DNA of 14,788 nt from Parabacteroides sp. (GCA_019411205.1 DXRF01000037.1:1593-16380); one strand, 5' to 3'; numbered from the stretch's first letter, positions 5,801 through 14,761 are shown. Made by a program: numbers and translations. Notes: generated by a model not told the origin, from the sequence alone.

Positions 5801-7075
5801 ATGGATTGGTTGATTATTTGTTTACTTGTTGTAATCATTGCTTTACAGGTCTTTTTCCGTCCCCGGAAAGACCATTCGGACATCGCAGGCGAGCTGAAAC
5901 GGCTACTCGATGAAATGCAGCGTTCGTTTGAACGCATTGAAAAAAACTTTCGGGAAGATTTTCGTCTGAACCGGGAAGAAAGCCGCATCGTCGCCAGGGA
6001 TAACCGGGAAGAGCTGACGCGCTCCATGAACGAATTCCGGGATGCTTTCGACCGGGGAATCGCTTCGTTCAACACCCTGCAACGGGAAAAGTTTGCCAAT
6101 CTGGACGAACAGCAACGCCTGCTTGTCGCCAACACGGAAAAACGGTTGGAAGAAATCCGCCTGACCGTAGACGAGAAATTGCAAAAGACACTTAACGACC
6201 GGATCGGCCAATCATTCCGGCTTGTGACGGAACAACTGGAAAGCGTACAGAAAGGACTTGGAGAAATGCAAACGCTGGCACAAGACGTAGGTGGTTTGAA
6301 ACGTGTCCTCAGCAATGTGAAGACACGCGGCAACATCGGGGAAATCCAGTTAAGCATGCTTCTCGAACAAATCCTGGCACCGGAGCAATACGAGGCGAAT
6401 GTGCACACCCGCAAAGGATCGGATGCCGTCGTGGAGTTTGCCGTCAAACTTCCGGGGCGTGACGATGTCCGCGAATTCGTCTATCTGCCGATAGATGCAA
6501 AATTTCCCAAAGACGTCTACGAACAGCTGCTCGATGCATATGATCATGCCGACACACAGGCAATAGAGACAGCCGGAAAGCTATTGGAAACAACCATTAA
6601 AAAGATGGCAAAGGATATTTCCGACAAGTATCTGGCTCCCCCCGCCACCACCGATTTCGGCATCATGTTCCTGCCTTTCGAAGGAATCTATGCGGAGGTC
6701 GTACGCCGTTCCTCCCTGCTGGAAGAACTACAACGCAACTATAAGGTGGTCGTCACCGGCCCGACAACACTTGCTGCCATCCTGAACAGCCTGCAAATGG
6801 GATTCCGCACACTCGCTATCCAAAAACACTCCGGCGAGGTATGGACCATCCTGGGCGCGGTAAAGAAAGAATTCGAGAAGGTAGGCGGCATGCTGGAAAA
6901 AGCACAGAAGAACTTGCAGACGGCCAGCGGACAGATCGAAGAGGTGTTAGGGACACGCACACGCGTGATCCAGCGCAAGCTGAAAGACGTAGACACCCTC
7001 AGCGACAGGGAAGCACGCGCCATCCTTCCCGAAATAGGTTCATTAACGGATGAAGAAGACAAAAACGGATTATGA
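5801..7075 (+). CDS. rmuC: DNA recombination protein RmuC
   Basis: RmuC is a membrane-anchored protein with a predicted nuclease domain that limits DNA inversions and rearrangements; its biochemical activity is poorly known. The 424 residues show an N-terminal membrane helix (about 2-19, LIICLLVVIIALQVFF), a long charged coiled coil (about 25-150), and the RmuC domain. Conserved points are VKTRGNIGEIQL (173-184), VEFAVKLPG (211-219), LPIDAKFP (229-236), which supplies a PD-(D/E)xK-like D232/K234 pair, and the FLPFEGIYAEV block (290-300). An out-of-frame ATG at 5796 leads to a short dead end, so ATG 5801 is the start. Its TGA overlaps the next ATG (ATGA at 7072-7075), so it is translationally coupled to the carrier gene and in an operon with dinB. 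Confidence 0.95.
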   Translation: MDWLIICLLVVIIALQVFFRPRKDHSDIAGELKRLLDEMQRSFERIEKNFREDFRLNREESRIVARDNREELTRSMNEFRDAFDRGIASFNTLQREKFANLDEQQRLLVANTEKRLEEIRLTVDEKLQKTLNDRIGQSFRLVTEQLESVQKGLGEMQTLAQDVGGLKRVLSNVKTRGNIGEIQLSMLLEQILAPEQYEANVHTRKGSDAVVEFAVKLPGRDDVREFVYLPIDAKFPKDVYEQLLDAYDHADTQAIETAGKLLETTIKKMAKDISDKYLAPPATTDFGIMFLPFEGIYAEVVRRSSLLEELQRNYKVVVTGPTTLAAILNSLQMGFRTLAIQKHSGEVWTILGAVKKEFEKVGGMLEKAQKNLQTASGQIEEVLGTRTRVIQRKLKDVDTLSDREARAILPEIGSLTDEEDKNGL

Positions 7076-8655
7076 AAAAGAGACAGATTCCACATACATA
7101 CGCCATCATATTTTATATCATTCTTTTCTGTGCCGCCCTCACCTGGATCATTCCGGGCGGACAATACAAGGAAAACATCAATGCCGCCGGAGAAAAAACG
7201 GTTGTCTACGAAGCGGTAGAACACGTTCCGCAAACCTGGCAGGTGTTCTCGGCTTTCTATAAAGGATTTGTCGACAAGGCAGATATCATCGTCTTCATCC
7301 TGATTATCGGAGGGGCGTTCTGGATCGTCAACGACAGTAAGGCTTTCGATATCGGAACCGTCAGTTTCCTCGGCCGTGCCCGTAAAATGGAAAACAACCG
7401 CTTCTTGCGCAAGATCGGAGTGGAGAATTTCTTACTGACATCCATCATGCTACTATTCAGCATATTCGGAGCTGTCTTCGGGATGAGTGAAGAGACCATC
7501 GCATTTTGCCTGGTGCTTGTCCCGATGGCGATCTCGATGGGATATGACTCCATCACAGGCGTCTGCATGGTCTTTGTCGCTGCCGGATTAGGATTTGCCG
7601 GGGCGATACTGAACCCGTTTACAATCGGTATTGCGCAAGGGCTGGCCGGTATTCCGCTCTTTTCCGGAATCGAATACCGGATATTTTGCTGGATTGTAAT
7701 CAACATGATTGGTTTCGCCTGGATACTGCGTTATGCTGCTAAAGTAAAGAAAAATCCGAAAGCTTCGTTAGTCTACGAAGAAGATCAGTATTGGCGGGAC
7801 CTACACAATAACAACTCGCTGGATGTAAGCTATCATACGCCACGTGCCGCCTGGATCAGTTTCGGTATACTGGCAGTCATACAAATCATTTTCGCCGCTT
7901 ATTATCCTGCAACAACTTTACAAATCGGGAACAGCATTATCAAAGGACTGCCTCTCCTTCCCGTTCTAACGGCTGCTTTTATCCTGACTTCCCTGTTTGC
8001 CCTACGCAAGACAGTCCATCTTTATATCCTGAACCTCCTCTTCTTCACGATTTTTTATCTGATAACGGGAGTGATGGGATATGGCTGGTATATCATGGAG
8101 ATAGCCACCTTGTTTTTCGCCCTCGGACTGGCCGCCGGCATCGCCAACAACCGGACTCCCAACGAACTGGTCAAACTGTTTCTGGACGGATGCAAGGACA
8201 TTATGAGCGCAGCCTTGGTTGTCGGCCTTGCAGGCGGTATTATCGTGATACTGAAAGAAGGGCTTGTCATCGACACCATTCTCTACAACCTGGCGAAAGG
8301 GATGGAAGGGCTCGGACAAGTGGCGACTGTCGGCATGATGTACGTGATCCAGACCTTGATCAACCTGATCATTCCTTCCGGAAGTGCTAAAGCAGCTCTG
8401 ACCATGCCGATCATGGCTCCCTTCTCCGATTTGATCGGGTTGTCTAAACAAGCGACTGTAATGGCTTTCCAGTTCGGAGACGGATTCACCAATATGATCA
8501 CTCCGACTTCGGGAGTGTTGATCGCCGTTCTGGGTGTCAGCCGTATCCCTTACGATAAATGGTTTCGCTGGGCATGGAAATTCATATTGCTTTTGGTTAT
8601 AATCGGATTTCTGTTGCTAATACCGACAGTATTGGTCCCGATGAACGGATTTTAA
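7072..8655 (+). CDS. YfcC/DcuC-family inner-membrane carrier
   Basis: A 527-residue polytopic membrane protein of the YfcC family within the DcuC/short-chain-acid carrier group. It starts with a short cytoplasmic stretch and TM1 (HTYAIIFYIILFCAALTWII) followed by PGGQY, a pattern common at the start of YfcC proteins. About a dozen hydrophobic segments follow. Two related polar loops characteristic of the fold appear: GMSEETIAF...NPFTIGIAQGLAG in the first half, and IPSGSAKAALTMPIMAP...DGFTNMITPTSG at about 433-480. Substrates of YfcC proteins are largely unproven; C4-dicarboxylates, amino acids or peptides have been suggested for relatives. Nothing here narrows the choice. The start overlaps the rmuC stop by 4 bp, and the TAA overlaps the dinB ATG by one base (TAATG). 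The link with two DNA-maintenance genes may be transcriptional convenience only. Confidence 0.88.
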   Translation: MKKRQIPHTYAIIFYIILFCAALTWIIPGGQYKENINAAGEKTVVYEAVEHVPQTWQVFSAFYKGFVDKADIIVFILIIGGAFWIVNDSKAFDIGTVSFLGRARKMENNRFLRKIGVENFLLTSIMLLFSIFGAVFGMSEETIAFCLVLVPMAISMGYDSITGVCMVFVAAGLGFAGAILNPFTIGIAQGLAGIPLFSGIEYRIFCWIVINMIGFAWILRYAAKVKKNPKASLVYEEDQYWRDLHNNNSLDVSYHTPRAAWISFGILAVIQIIFAAYYPATTLQIGNSIIKGLPLLPVLTAAFILTSLFALRKTVHLYILNLLFFTIFYLITGVMGYGWYIMEIATLFFALGLAAGIANNRTPNELVKLFLDGCKDIMSAALVVGLAGGIIVILKEGLVIDTILYNLAKGMEGLGQVATVGMMYVIQTLINLIIPSGSAKAALTMPIMAPFSDLIGLSKQATVMAFQFGDGFTNMITPTSGVLIAVLGVSRIPYDKWFRWAWKFILLLVIIGFLLLIPTVLVPMNGF

Positions 8656-9743
8656 TGGAGAGGAAGATCATACATATCGACATGGATGCATTCTACGCTT
8701 CCGTGGAGCAGCGGGATAATCCGGAACTTCGCGGGATTCCGCTTGCAGTCGGCCACGCGGAGGAACGTGGGGTCGTAGCAGCAGCGAGCTATGAAGCCCG
8801 GAAGTTCGGCGTACGTTCCGCCATGTCGTCACAAAAGGCTAAACGTCTATGCCCGCAACTTACGTTTGTTTCCGGGCGGATGGATGTCTATAAAGCAGTG
8901 TCCCGCCAGATACACGAAATCTTCCACGAGTATACCGACATTATCGAGCCGCTTTCGCTGGACGAGGCGTTTCTGGATGTAACCGAGAATAAACAGAATA
9001 TCCCGCTTGCCGTCGACATAGCCAAAGCGATCAAGCAAAAAATCCGGGAAGAGCTACATCTGATTGCCTCGGCAGGAGTATCGTATAATAAGTTTTTAGC
9101 CAAAATAGCCTCCGACTACCGTAAACCGGACGGACTTTGCACCATCCATCCGTCCCAGGCAGAAGAATTCATCAAACGTCTGCCGATCGAATCCTTCTGG
9201 GGGATCGGTCCGGTCACCGCCCAGAAGATGCACACATTAGGCATCCATAACGGTGAGCAGTTGAGAGCTTGTTCACAAGAAATGCTCACACGGCAATTCG
9301 GAAAAGCAGGGATTTTATATTATGAATTTTCAAGAGGGATAGACCTGCGCCCGGTCGAAGCCGTCCGAATCCGCAAATCCGTAGGCTGCGAACATACGCT
9401 CGAAAAAGATATTTCGCAGCAATCGTCCGTTATCATCGAATTATATCATGTTGCGACCGAACTGACCGAACGGCTGCAACGAACCGGTTTCAAAGGGAAT
9501 ACCCTTACTTTAAAGATTAAATTTCATGATTTCAACCAAAAGACAAGAAGCATCACCCAAAGCCGCGAACTGACTACTTTAACCGCAATACTACCTTTAG
9601 CCAAAGGACTGTTGAAAGACATCGAATATACGACTCACCCGATTCGCCTGATCGGCCTTTCTGTCTCCAACCCTTACGAGAAGAACGAAGAGAAAGCCCG
9701 CTGGGAACAACTAAGTTTCGAATTCAGCGACTGGGATAACTAA
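8655..9743 (+). CDS. dinB: DNA polymerase IV (Y-family translesion polymerase)
   Basis: DinB copies past damaged bases without proofreading. The frame is open from 8559, but MERKIIHIDMDAFYASVEQ at ATG 8655 is the standard N-terminus, giving 362 residues and leaving only a 1-bp overlap (TAATG) with the carrier gene. Catalytic acidic residues are D9 and D103-E104 (PLSLDEAFLDV, 99-109). F13 is at the steric-gate position that excludes ribonucleotides. YEARKFGVRSAM, ASAGVSYNKFLAKIASDYRKPDG (two adjoining family blocks) and FWGIGPVTAQKM (helix-hairpin-helix) follow in order. The C-terminus ends in WEQLSFEFSDWDN, where QLSFEF resembles the QLxLF-type sliding-clamp-binding motif. It is the last gene of the rmuC operon. 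I see no obvious LexA-type box at its start. Confidence 0.97.
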   Translation: MERKIIHIDMDAFYASVEQRDNPELRGIPLAVGHAEERGVVAAASYEARKFGVRSAMSSQKAKRLCPQLTFVSGRMDVYKAVSRQIHEIFHEYTDIIEPLSLDEAFLDVTENKQNIPLAVDIAKAIKQKIREELHLIASAGVSYNKFLAKIASDYRKPDGLCTIHPSQAEEFIKRLPIESFWGIGPVTAQKMHTLGIHNGEQLRACSQEMLTRQFGKAGILYYEFSRGIDLRPVEAVRIRKSVGCEHTLEKDISQQSSVIIELYHVATELTERLQRTGFKGNTLTLKIKFHDFNQKTRSITQSRELTTLTAILPLAKGLLKDIEYTTHPIRLIGLSVSNPYEKNEEKARWEQLSFEFSDWDN

Positions 9744-9794
9744 AGGAGGCAAGTGAAGGCTGTCAAAATAAAAATTCGCTTATTTATTTCTTTC

Positions 9795-9845
9795 CGGCAC
9801 GGATCTCAACAGGGAAAGAATAAAAAACCCGTGTAATCCGTGCCG
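9795..9845. repeat. Perfect 10-bp inverted repeat between convergent dinB and speA
   Basis: CGGCACGGAT (9795-9804) pairs perfectly with ATCCGTGCCG (9836-9845); GGG (9812-9814) and CCC (9828-9830) can extend the fold inside the 31-nt loop. It fills the 109-bp gap between converging genes and may terminate both. Neither side has a clean T-tract, so it may instead be a dispersed palindromic repeat. Confidence 0.5.
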
Positions 9846-9852
9846 AAGAGAA

Positions 9853-11745
9853 TTACTCTAAATACGTATATCCATACAAGCCGGAACGATAGTTGGAAAG
9901 GAACTCCTTGCCTTCTTCTACCGAAATCTTTCCTTCTTTTACAGACTTTGTTACCCAAGTTTCCAGCGTCCTCACCAGTTTTTTAGGATTATACTGAACA
10001 TAATCGAGCACTTCGGCAACCGTTTCCCCGTCGATGACTTGCTCGATGTTGTAACCCTTTTCATCTACCGTTACATGCACGGCATTCGTATCACCGAAGA
10101 GATTGTGCATATCTCCCAGTATTTCCTGATAGGCCCCTACCAGAAAGACACCAATATAATAAGCATCTTTTCCTTTCAGCGAATGTACCGGTAGATCATG
10201 GGAAACATTGCGTGTCGAAATAAAGTTGGCAATCTTGCCATCCGAGTCGCAGGTTATGTCCTGCAAAGTCGCCGTCCGGTCCGGACGTTCATCCAACCGC
10301 TGGATAGGCATGATCGGGAAAATCTGATCAATCGCCCAAGAGTCAGGCAAGGACTGGAAAAGCGAGAAATTACAGAAATACTTATCAGCCAATAGTTTGT
10401 CCAGCTTTCTAAACTCATCCGGTGCATGTTTCAGACCGGACGCTATCTGACTGATCTCGCGCGTCACAGACCAATACAAGCGTTCGATTTGGGCACGGGT
10501 CTTCAAATCGACAATACCATGGCTGAACAAATCCAACGCTTCCTCGCGTATCTGCTGCGCATCGTGCCAGGCTTCCAGCATACGGCTCTGGTTCAGCTTA
10601 TCCCATATCTCATACAGTTCATGCACAAGTTCATGGTCGGATTCACTCACTTCGAAGTCTTCATCCATTTCGGGAAGCGTAGCTGTTTCCAGCACTTCAA
10701 ATATCAAAACGGAATGATGGGCTGTCAGCGAACGTCCGCTCTCCGTTATGATATTCGGATGCGGGATGCCGTTCTTGTCACTGGCATCGACCATTGTGGA
10801 AATAGAGTCATTCACATATTCTTGGATGGAATAATTGACGCTGCTCTCGCTATTGGAAGAGCGGGTACCGTCGTAATCGACCCCCAGTCCGCCACCAATA
10901 TCCACAAACTCGATATTGAAGCCCATCGCATGCAGTTGTACATAAAATTGTGATGCTTCGCGCAAAGCCGTTTTAATTCGGCGTATCTTGGTCACCTGGC
11001 TGCCGATATGGAAATGGATCAGCTTCAGGCAATCTGTCAAATCTTTCTTTTCCAAAAAATCAAGCGCTTCCAGCAATTCGCTGGACGTCAGGCCGAACTT
11101 GCTGGCATCGCCTCCACTCTCTTCCCATTTTCCACTGCCGGAAGAGGCCAGTTTGATGCGGATGCCGATATTCGGACGGACATTCAGCCGCTTGGCCATC
11201 TTGGCGATCAAAGTCAGCTCGTTGATCTTCTCGACAACCAGAAAGATGCGTTTGCCCATCTTCTGCGCCAGCAAAGCCAGTTCGATATAACTCTCATCCT
11301 TGTAACCGTTGCAAATAATCAAAGAATCCGAATCCGTATTGACCGCAATCACCGCATGGAGTTCCGGCTTTGAACCGGCTTCCAACCCCAAGTTGAACTT
11401 CTTGCCATGACCGATAATCTCTTCCACAACCGGACGCATCTGATTTACCTTAATAGGATAGATAATGAAATTCTGCGCCTTATAACCATATTCATCGGAA
11501 GCCTGCTTGAAACAGTTCGCTATCTTTTCAATACGGTTATCCAGAATATCTGGGAAACGGATCAGTACAGGAGCCTCCACATCCCGTAATTGCAGTTCGT
11601 CGACCAGCTCTCTCAGGTCTACACCGGCGCCGTCTTTACGAGGAGTTACCACTACATGACCTTTGTCATTGATACCAAAGTACGAAGTCCCCCAACCTGT
11701 GATGTTGTAGAGTTCTTCTGAGTCTTCAATACGCCATTTTCTCAT
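9853..11745 (-). CDS. speA: Biosynthetic arginine decarboxylase
   Basis: SpeA is a PLP enzyme that converts arginine to agmatine, the first step of the agmatine route to putrescine and spermidine. The 630 residues match the family length. The alanine-racemase-like barrel carries the PLP lysine K99 in FIIYPIKVNQMRPVVEEI, then HFHIGSQ (244-250), the glycine-rich phosphate loop VDIGGGLGVDYDG (281-293) and ESGRSLTAHHSVL (335-347). The C-terminal domain has the substrate-site cysteine C499-D500 in LQDITCDSDGKI. Start at ATG 11745 gives the usual MRKWRIEDSEELYNITGWGTSYF opening (two blocks, read contiguously). No partner polyamine gene is adjacent: the gene ends against convergent dinB. A small hairpin lies 19 bases upstream of the start; no clear TAnnTTTG promoter was found. 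Confidence 0.96.
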   Translation of the reverse strand: MRKWRIEDSEELYNITGWGTSYFGINDKGHVVVTPRKDGAGVDLRELVDELQLRDVEAPVLIRFPDILDNRIEKIANCFKQASDEYGYKAQNFIIYPIKVNQMRPVVEEIIGHGKKFNLGLEAGSKPELHAVIAVNTDSDSLIICNGYKDESYIELALLAQKMGKRIFLVVEKINELTLIAKMAKRLNVRPNIGIRIKLASSGSGKWEESGGDASKFGLTSSELLEALDFLEKKDLTDCLKLIHFHIGSQVTKIRRIKTALREASQFYVQLHAMGFNIEFVDIGGGLGVDYDGTRSSNSESSVNYSIQEYVNDSISTMVDASDKNGIPHPNIITESGRSLTAHHSVLIFEVLETATLPEMDEDFEVSESDHELVHELYEIWDKLNQSRMLEAWHDAQQIREEALDLFSHGIVDLKTRAQIERLYWSVTREISQIASGLKHAPDEFRKLDKLLADKYFCNFSLFQSLPDSWAIDQIFPIMPIQRLDERPDRTATLQDITCDSDGKIANFISTRNVSHDLPVHSLKGKDAYYIGVFLVGAYQEILGDMHNLFGDTNAVHVTVDEKGYNIEQVIDGETVAEVLDYVQYNPKKLVRTLETWVTKSVKEGKISVEEGKEFLSNYRSGLYGYTYLE

Positions 11746-12089
11746 TTCTTCTTCAGTGCAAAAAATACATTTTTGTATTTGGAATAAATAAATAGATACT
11801 GTTCAGACGTTACAAGTCAATATATTTATCGACGAGCTTATCAAAATGGTTGTAAATATAAGCAATAGATATATAATTATGGCAGATTTGGCCAAGAAAA
11901 ACGCCATACAGGAATAATTGTTCCGTTTCGGCCGACAACCGGCTGTCTTTCCTACCTCATTTGACCAGGTATCGGCCTGACCGATTGTTCAATAGCTTAA
12001 ATCTCGACAAAACAGTTTTCACAGCCACTTGCCTGTGCGGGACAGATGTCCGATAAAAAACAATCCGTACAAAACACAACTGAGTATAC
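11746..12089. other. Gene-free stretch between speA and the tRNA terminator, with small hairpins
   Basis: No convincing gene is present on either strand. AATACA-TTTT-TGTATT (11764-11779) would form a hairpin in the speA leader. GCCG-ACAAC-CGGC (about 11931-11943) and ATCGG-CCTGA-CCGAT (about 11971-11985) are further short stems. Tiny plus-strand frames exist, such as one near 11879 coding MADLAKKNAIQE, but nothing supports their expression. The stretch probably holds the speA promoter and leader. Confidence 0.4.
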
Positions 12090-12135
12090 AAAAAAATAAT
12101 ACCCGGTAAATACTTAATCTACCAGGTATTATTTT
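12090..12135 (-). terminator. Terminator downstream of tRNA-Arg
   Basis: A long stem pairs AAAATAATACC-c-GGTA (from 12093) with TACC-a-GGTATTATTTT (to 12135), about 15 bp with one mismatch. On the minus strand it is followed by a run of T (complement of 12090-12096). It lies 10 bp after the tRNA 3' end. Symmetry makes it potentially bidirectional. Confidence 0.7.
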
Positions 12136-12144
12136 CAAATTATG

Positions 12145-12218
<74 letters not shown>

Positions 12219-12234
12219 ATCCTTATTTGCGGTG

Positions 12235-12265
12235 CAAAGGTAGTAATATTATTTTAACAAGCAAA
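12235..12265 (-). promoter_or_regulatory. Promoter of tRNA-Arg
   Basis: The minus strand shows TACCTTTG (complement of 12235-12242), an exact TAnnTTTG -7 box, with TTTG (complement of 12262-12265) 19 bp upstream. Transcription would start roughly 10 bases before the tRNA 5' end. Confidence 0.7.
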
Positions 12266-12279
12266 TATTTTTGTTATTT

Positions 12280-12324
12280 TTTCCTCCAAAATTCATATGT
12301 AGTCGAACTGCATAAAGGAGGAAA
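12280..12324. repeat. 8-bp inverted repeat after tamL
   Basis: TTTCCTCC (12280-12287) pairs with GGAGGAAA (12317-12324). An inner imperfect stem ATG-c-AGT/ACT-a-CAT lies within the loop. It starts 5 bp after the tamL stop. It may terminate or stabilise the tamL transcript, although the minus-strand side continues into A rather than T. Confidence 0.4.
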
Positions 12325-12329
12325 TAAAA

Positions 12330-14678
12330 TCAGAACGGATATCCCACCGCAAAATGCCAAGCGAAGTTACTACCAAAGTTCGGATGCAGGATGGCCCATT
12401 TCCTTTTGCCGCTTTCCTGCGGATTATAGGCTTTCATACCGGTATCGAAACGGATCAGGAAGAAATCGAAATCGAGGCGGAGACCTAACCCGTAAGAGAC
12501 AGCAATCTCTTTGTAGAAACGGGAAAAATCGAAGTTGCCGTTCGGACGGCTCTCATCCTTATGGAAAGTCCAGATATTACCGGCATCGATAAAGGCCGCC
12601 ATCTCGAATTTCCAAAATAGCTTCGTCCGGTATTCCAAATTCAAATCCAGACGGATATCACCGATCTGCTGCGCAAAAGACTTGATCGAGTCGAGCGGCA
12701 TGCTACCGGGACCTAACGAACGGACAGACCAACCACGGACACTATTTGCCCCCCCAGAGAAATAGCTGCGCTCGAACGGCAGCATCTTCGAGTTGCCATA
12801 CGGATAACCAACACCGACACCGACGTGGAAAGCCAGCTTGTTACGATTGTCCAGTACGATACTTTTACTAAAATCGATATCCCCTTTCACAAACTGGGCA
12901 TAATTAATCCCAAACAATTTATAGCGTCCTTCGTCATCCTTATCCGCACCAGTCAGGCGGGAAAGCCCATACAACAAGTTACCCGCCATCTCGAAGGAAA
13001 AGCGAACGGAATGCGTATTCCTCAAACGATTCTGAGGATCATAATTATTAAAAGAATAGGTATAACCGGAACCGACGATAAACTGGTCGGTAAAATTGTA
13101 GAGTAAAGTAGATTCGGGCAACGAATCTTTAAATGCCTGGCTGATCTTCGGCAAGTGCACATAGTCTATGTCCAACAACTTGAACACATGGCGCGCCTGC
13201 ATATTGCTCCGCTCCTGCCAGATATAATTCCATCCTGCAGAAACAATGGCTCTTTTGAACTCCGGACGCGTCTGTATGCTGTAACTCACCTTCAGTTCGG
13301 TCGTTGCACGAATCTTACGACGGAAATTCTCATGCAAGAAGGGAAACAAGAAACGGGGGAACAAGACAGATGCCTCCGTACCGAACTCCCAAAAGTTGTT
13401 TCCTTCCGACTGGCTGCCGGATAACGCCTCGTATGCACCGCGCACTTTAGCAGAGAAAACCTCCGATCCTTTGAACAAGTTCCGGTGCTGATAGTTCAAA
13501 CTCGAAGCAAAACCAAAATCTCCTGCCGAGTTCGTTCCTTCCAGGTCAACCCCGAAACCCTGCAACTTGGCAGGAGAAGTCAGGATCGTACAATTGAGCT
13601 TCATCGTGTCATTCTCTTCGACCTCAGAAAAACGGATATTCACATTACGCAAAGCACGCAACGTGGCAAACGAAGAATAGGTCTGCTCCACCGTCCGCTC
13701 GTTATACAGGCGCCCCGGCATGATATAATTACTCTTGCGCAAGACTCCCGGACGGATACTTCTGCCGTTCTTGCCGTACAGGATATTGATACCGCCGGTT
13801 CGGACCGTATCGTAAGACATGGCGTTGTTTTCCTCCAACGTCAACGGATCATAATCGGTCACAATCGAAACATCTTTAATGTAATATTGGCGATGCAACG
13901 TGTCGAGCACCGTTCCGTCGGGTTTCTGCAAACGGTACGGTTTCAACAACATATCCAAGTCAACGATATTCCGGTTCAAAGAGCTATCGGCAATATAAGA
14001 CAGGTAGTCCCGGTTGAAAGCATAATAACCACGCCGGCGAAGCAAAGTCGTGAGGCGCTGCCGTTCCTTGTCCAGTATATCTCGGTCAAACAAGGCACTG
14101 TCTTTTATCAGGGATGTATAATCGTCGGAATAAGTACGAAAAGCCGAAGCCAGCACAGAACGGTGAGGTGGTTTGAGTTTGGCGATGCTATCGATCTTCG
14201 GATCGCTCAACTCCATCGAGTAGTTATGGATGCGGTAAGGAGTGTTAGAGACGATCTTATAGGTCACGACAGCCTTCTTAGTTCGCGAAGTATCGATAGA
14301 AGCCGAAACTTCAGCGTTCATATACCCTTTATTGATGAAGAAGCGTTTCAGCTCGTCGACTGATTGCGTTACCAGCGTCGTATCCAGAATAACAGGCGCC
14401 TCTCCCATCCGACGAAGCTGTTTATTGATCCATTTCTTCTCGTTCCGGCCCGACCAGTCGTACACGAACAACTGCCATTTCATCAACCCGAATGCCTTAA
14501 AGTTGGGCTGCTGGCGCAAATAAGGCTTCAAATCGCTGTTTTTATAAGTCTTACTATCCGACACGATCTCCACTTTGTCCAGCAAATATTCTCCCTCGCC
14601 CACATATTTCGTCGAGCTACAGGAGACTAACAGCAATAGGAAACAAATGAAATATAGTGTTTGGATTCCCTTCATCAT
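12330..14678 (-). CDS. tamL: TamL-type outer-membrane barrel lipoprotein (BamA/TamA family)
   Basis: TamA homologues are Omp85-family outer-membrane proteins that, with TamB, help assemble or transport envelope components. Bacteroidetes have a lipidated form, TamL. The 782 residues begin with a lipoprotein signal peptide, hydrophobic segment 8-17 then lipobox LVSC with C20 followed by SSTKYVGEGEYLLDKVEI. Residues about 30-380 hold POTRA-like repeats (LKRFFINKGYMNAEVSASI; YNERTVEQTYSSFATLRALR). The 16-strand-type barrel occupies the rest. It includes the Omp85 loop signature GGANSVRGW (about 643-651), and the C-terminus ends in an aromatic strand, FAVGYPF. Two ATGs (14678, 14675) could start it. 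tamB is not in the window; it may lie beyond the contig end, or elsewhere. tRNA-Arg follows 112 bp downstream on the same strand. Family membership is clear; the TamL label rests on the lipobox. Confidence 0.88.
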   Translation of the reverse strand: MMKGIQTLYFICFLLLLVSCSSTKYVGEGEYLLDKVEIVSDSKTYKNSDLKPYLRQQPNFKAFGLMKWQLFVYDWSGRNEKKWINKQLRRMGEAPVILDTTLVTQSVDELKRFFINKGYMNAEVSASIDTSRTKKAVVTYKIVSNTPYRIHNYSMELSDPKIDSIAKLKPPHRSVLASAFRTYSDDYTSLIKDSALFDRDILDKERQRLTTLLRRRGYYAFNRDYLSYIADSSLNRNIVDLDMLLKPYRLQKPDGTVLDTLHRQYYIKDVSIVTDYDPLTLEENNAMSYDTVRTGGINILYGKNGRSIRPGVLRKSNYIMPGRLYNERTVEQTYSSFATLRALRNVNIRFSEVEENDTMKLNCTILTSPAKLQGFGVDLEGTNSAGDFGFASSLNYQHRNLFKGSEVFSAKVRGAYEALSGSQSEGNNFWEFGTEASVLFPRFLFPFLHENFRRKIRATTELKVSYSIQTRPEFKRAIVSAGWNYIWQERSNMQARHVFKLLDIDYVHLPKISQAFKDSLPESTLLYNFTDQFIVGSGYTYSFNNYDPQNRLRNTHSVRFSFEMAGNLLYGLSRLTGADKDDEGRYKLFGINYAQFVKGDIDFSKSIVLDNRNKLAFHVGVGVGYPYGNSKMLPFERSYFSGGANSVRGWSVRSLGPGSMPLDSIKSFAQQIGDIRLDLNLEYRTKLFWKFEMAAFIDAGNIWTFHKDESRPNGNFDFSRFYKEIAVSYGLGLRLDFDFFLIRFDTGMKAYNPQESGKRKWAILHPNFGSNFAWHFAVGYPF

Positions 14679-14695
14679 TCAAGCTTTTACGCACG

Positions 14696-14703
14696 CAAAT
14701 GTA
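14696..14703 (-). promoter_or_regulatory. Possible -7 box of tamL
   Basis: The minus strand reads TACATTTG, an exact TAnnTTTG, 17 bp before the first tamL ATG. No clear TTTG -33 element is visible in the AT-rich DNA behind it, and the leader would be very short. Confidence 0.4.
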
Positions 14704-14715
14704 AAAATAAAATGT

Positions 14716-14743
14716 GGTTTATGGTTTATGATTTATGATTTAT
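14716..14743. repeat. Four tandem 7-bp repeats
   Basis: GGTTTAT occurs twice (14716-14722, 14723-14729), followed directly by GATTTAT twice (14730-14736, 14737-14743). The run lies where the -33 region of tamL would be, 18 bases before the adapter sequence. Confidence 0.6.
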
Positions 14744-14761
14744 CAATGACACATAATTCAC

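Noticed and set aside
5758..6447. 229-residue minus-strand open frame over rmuC
   Set aside because: Serine/arginine-rich antisense of the rmuC coiled-coil region; no family features.
8559..8654. Longer dinB start at 8559
   Set aside because: The extra 32 residues overlap the carrier gene's last membrane helix and do not resemble DinB; MERKIIHIDMDAFYASVE at 8655 is the standard start.
11879..11917. 12-residue plus-strand peptide MADLAKKNAIQE
   Set aside because: Too short, with no ribosome site or promoter evidence; such frames are expected by chance.
13485..14363. 292-residue plus-strand open frame inside tamL
   Set aside because: Antisense shadow of tamL with no recognisable domain and low-complexity basic composition.
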